Assembly: GCA_030917225.1 (NCBI GenBank)
Contig: JAUPVD010000047.1
Location: 1 to 5,970 of the forward strand
Direction of reading: 5' to 3'
DNA: 5,970 nucleotides
Source of the DNA: Pseudomonadota bacterium
GTDB taxonomy: Bacteria; Pseudomonadota; Gammaproteobacteria; Burkholderiales; Rhodocyclaceae
Under the pieces are notes generated by a model, which saw only the letters and a list, made by a program, of their open reading frames with translations, was not told where the DNA came from and did not search any database. The first letter of the stretch is position 1. Each line of letters opens with the position of its first letter. Both the position numbers and the translations under genes were made by a program. Positions 4,724 through 5,970 of the stretch are shown here, piece after piece.

Positions 4724-5970
4724 GCGGTTTGAGTGTTGCCTGAAGTGATGTTTGCGGAATTGCGAGCCTTGATTCGATATCGACGGTCGGCAATGGCGAT
4801 CAGGCCGCCGAGTGCCATCAGCACGCAGCCACCCCAGATCCAGTCAACGAAAGGCTTGTGGTAGACGCGGACGGCCCATTCGCCTTCCGGTTTCGGACGG
4901 TCGATCGGTTCGCCGAGCGAAACGTAGAGATCGCGGAAGAGGCCGGCATCGATGGCAGCTTCGGTCATCGGCATGCCCGAAGAGGCGTAGGTACGCTTTT
5001 CCGGGAACATCTTGCGCACTTGCCGGCCATTCTTCGACAGGTCGAAATCACCGGCCAGCGCGACATAGTTCGGCCCCTTCACTTCACGCACGCCATTGAA
5101 GCGGAACTCGTAGCCGGCGACCGAGACTGTTTCGCCGGGCGCCATCTTCACGTCCTTCTCTTCCTGGTAGGACTGCACCATCGTCACGCCGACGACAAAG
5201 ACCGCGACGCCGACGTGCGCCGTGTGCATGCCGAAGAAAGTGCGCGGCTGCTTCATGGCAGCAGCCAGGAACGACTGACCGGCACGAGTCGACTGCACGC
5301 GTTCGACGAAATTGAGCGTACCGGCAAAGACGATCCACGCGGCGAGCAGGATGCCCAGGGCAGTCAGTGGCCGCCACGAGCCATAGAGGAAGGGCAGCAC
5401 GATAGCCACGACGATGGCCGCGACAAAGGCCCAGCGCAGCGTCCGCAGCAGTTCGGCAACGCTGGCTTCTTTCCAGCGGGCGAAGGGAGCGGCGCCCATC
5501 AGGAACAGCGCCGGTACCATCAGCGGCGCAAACACCGCATCGAAATACGGCGGCCCGACCGAGATCTTGCCCATGGCCAGTGCATCGATCAGCAGCGGGT
5601 AGAGCGTCCCGAGCAGCACGGAAGCGCAGGCGACGACCAGCAGCACGTTGTTGGTCAGCAGCAGCGATTCGCGCGAAACGACGGCGAAGCGGCCGCCCAG
5701 CCCGACCTTCGGCGCGCGCCAGGCAAACAGCACCAGCGAGGAGCCGATGACGGCGACCAGGAAGGCAAGGATGAAGATGCCGCGTTTCGGGTCGGTGGCA
5801 AAGGCATGCACCGAAGTCAGCACACCCGAGCGGACGAGGAAGGTGCCGAGCAGCGACAGCGAGAAGGCCGAGATCGCCAGCAGCACCGTCCAGTTCTTGA
5901 AGCTGCCGCGCTTTTCCGTCACCGCCAGCGAATGCACCAGCGCCGTGCCGACCAGCCAGGGCATGAACGA
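4720..5970 (-). CDS. ccmF: Cytochrome c heme lyase subunit CcmF, C-terminal 416 residues (5' end outside window)
   Basis: The reading frame enters at the right edge (first codons give S-F before MPWLVGTALVHSLAVTEKRG) and ends at TGA 4722-4720. The first residues match the sequence just after the conserved tryptophan-rich WWD heme-binding motif of CcmF, so that motif should lie immediately beyond the window. The fragment has many membrane segments, a periplasmic histidine in RSGVLTSVHAFA (fragment residue 55), another in MHTAHVGVAV (fragment residue 252), and the family stretch MPMTEAAID (333-341). It ends with a last membrane helix around DWIWGGCVLMALGG (376-389). CcmF transfers heme from holo-CcmE to the CXXCH motif of apocytochromes, with CcmH. 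A full-length protein is usually about 650 residues, so roughly a third is missing because of the window edge, not truncation. The internal Met at 5964 is not the real start. Confidence 0.96.
   Translation of the reverse strand, partial: SFMPWLVGTALVHSLAVTEKRGSFKNWTVLLAISAFSLSLLGTFLVRSGVLTSVHAFATDPKRGIFILAFLVAVIGSSLVLFAWRAPKVGLGGRFAVVSRESLLLTNNVLLVVACASVLLGTLYPLLIDALAMGKISVGPPYFDAVFAPLMVPALFLMGAAPFARWKEASVAELLRTLRWAFVAAIVVAIVLPFLYGSWRPLTALGILLAAWIVFAGTLNFVERVQSTRAGQSFLAAAMKQPRTFFGMHTAHVGVAVFVVGVTMVQSYQEEKDVKMAPGETVSVAGYEFRFNGVREVKGPNYVALAGDFDLSKNGRQVRKMFPEKRTYASSGMPMTEAAIDAGLFRDLYVSLGEPIDRPKPEGEWAVRVYHKPFVDWIWGGCVLMALGGLIAIADRRYRIKARNSANITSGNTQTA

Noticed and set aside
2767..4732. Several plus-strand frames of 199-228 codons opposite ccmI, ccmH and ccmG
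   Set aside because: The minus-strand frames are unmistakable Ccm proteins; the opposite frames are Cys/Gly/Arg/Val-rich shadows without motifs.
1..5970. Search by eye for insertion sequences, CRISPR repeats, tRNA or rRNA genes
   Set aside because: No terminal inverted repeats with a transposase, no regularly spaced repeats, and no tRNA cloverleaf were noticed; the window is almost fully coding on one strand.

Overview
The window reads as a chromosomal segment of a respiratory Gram-negative proteobacterium. The gene content (System I cytochrome c maturation genes, a NapC/NirT tetraheme cytochrome and periplasmic multiheme cytochromes), the moderately high GC and the style of the proteins point to a betaproteobacterium. 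A Rhodocyclales-type denitrifying or anaerobically respiring organism is my guess from family knowledge, not something proved by the sequence. All seven genes lie on the minus strand, so the text below follows transcription from the right end of the window to the left.

Right half (5970 down to 2455): the distal part of a ccm operon in the order ccmF (5' end outside the window), ccmG, ccmH, ccmI. Each junction is a 4-base ATGA overlap, so the four genes are very probably translated in a coupled way. CcmF and CcmH handle heme ligation and apocytochrome presentation, CcmG is the periplasmic thioredoxin-like reductant, and CcmI is the TPR apocytochrome chaperone. A hairpin at 2401-2428 closes the operon. 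ccmA to ccmE are not in the window and would be expected beyond position 5970.

Left half (2400 down to 1): a cytochrome unit. A gap of 172 bases holds the terminator and a possible FNR/ANR-type promoter. Then come a membrane-anchored tetraheme NapC/NirT quinol dehydrogenase, a 286-residue periplasmic cytochrome resembling the heme-binding subunits of the ethylbenzene dehydrogenase/DMSO reductase family, a strong intrinsic terminator, and a close paralogue of that cytochrome cut by the left window edge. Both paralogues carry one canonical CXXCH site and one unusual CX3CH site.

Working together: the Ccm proteins attach heme to the cytochromes encoded just downstream. The NapC/NirT protein probably takes electrons from the quinol pool and passes them to the periplasmic cytochromes, and these to a terminal reductase that is not visible here. 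No mobile element, CRISPR array, tRNA or rRNA was seen. The genes are familiar families. The points most worth a second look are the duplicated cytochrome, its conserved CX3CH motif and the FNR-like promoter.
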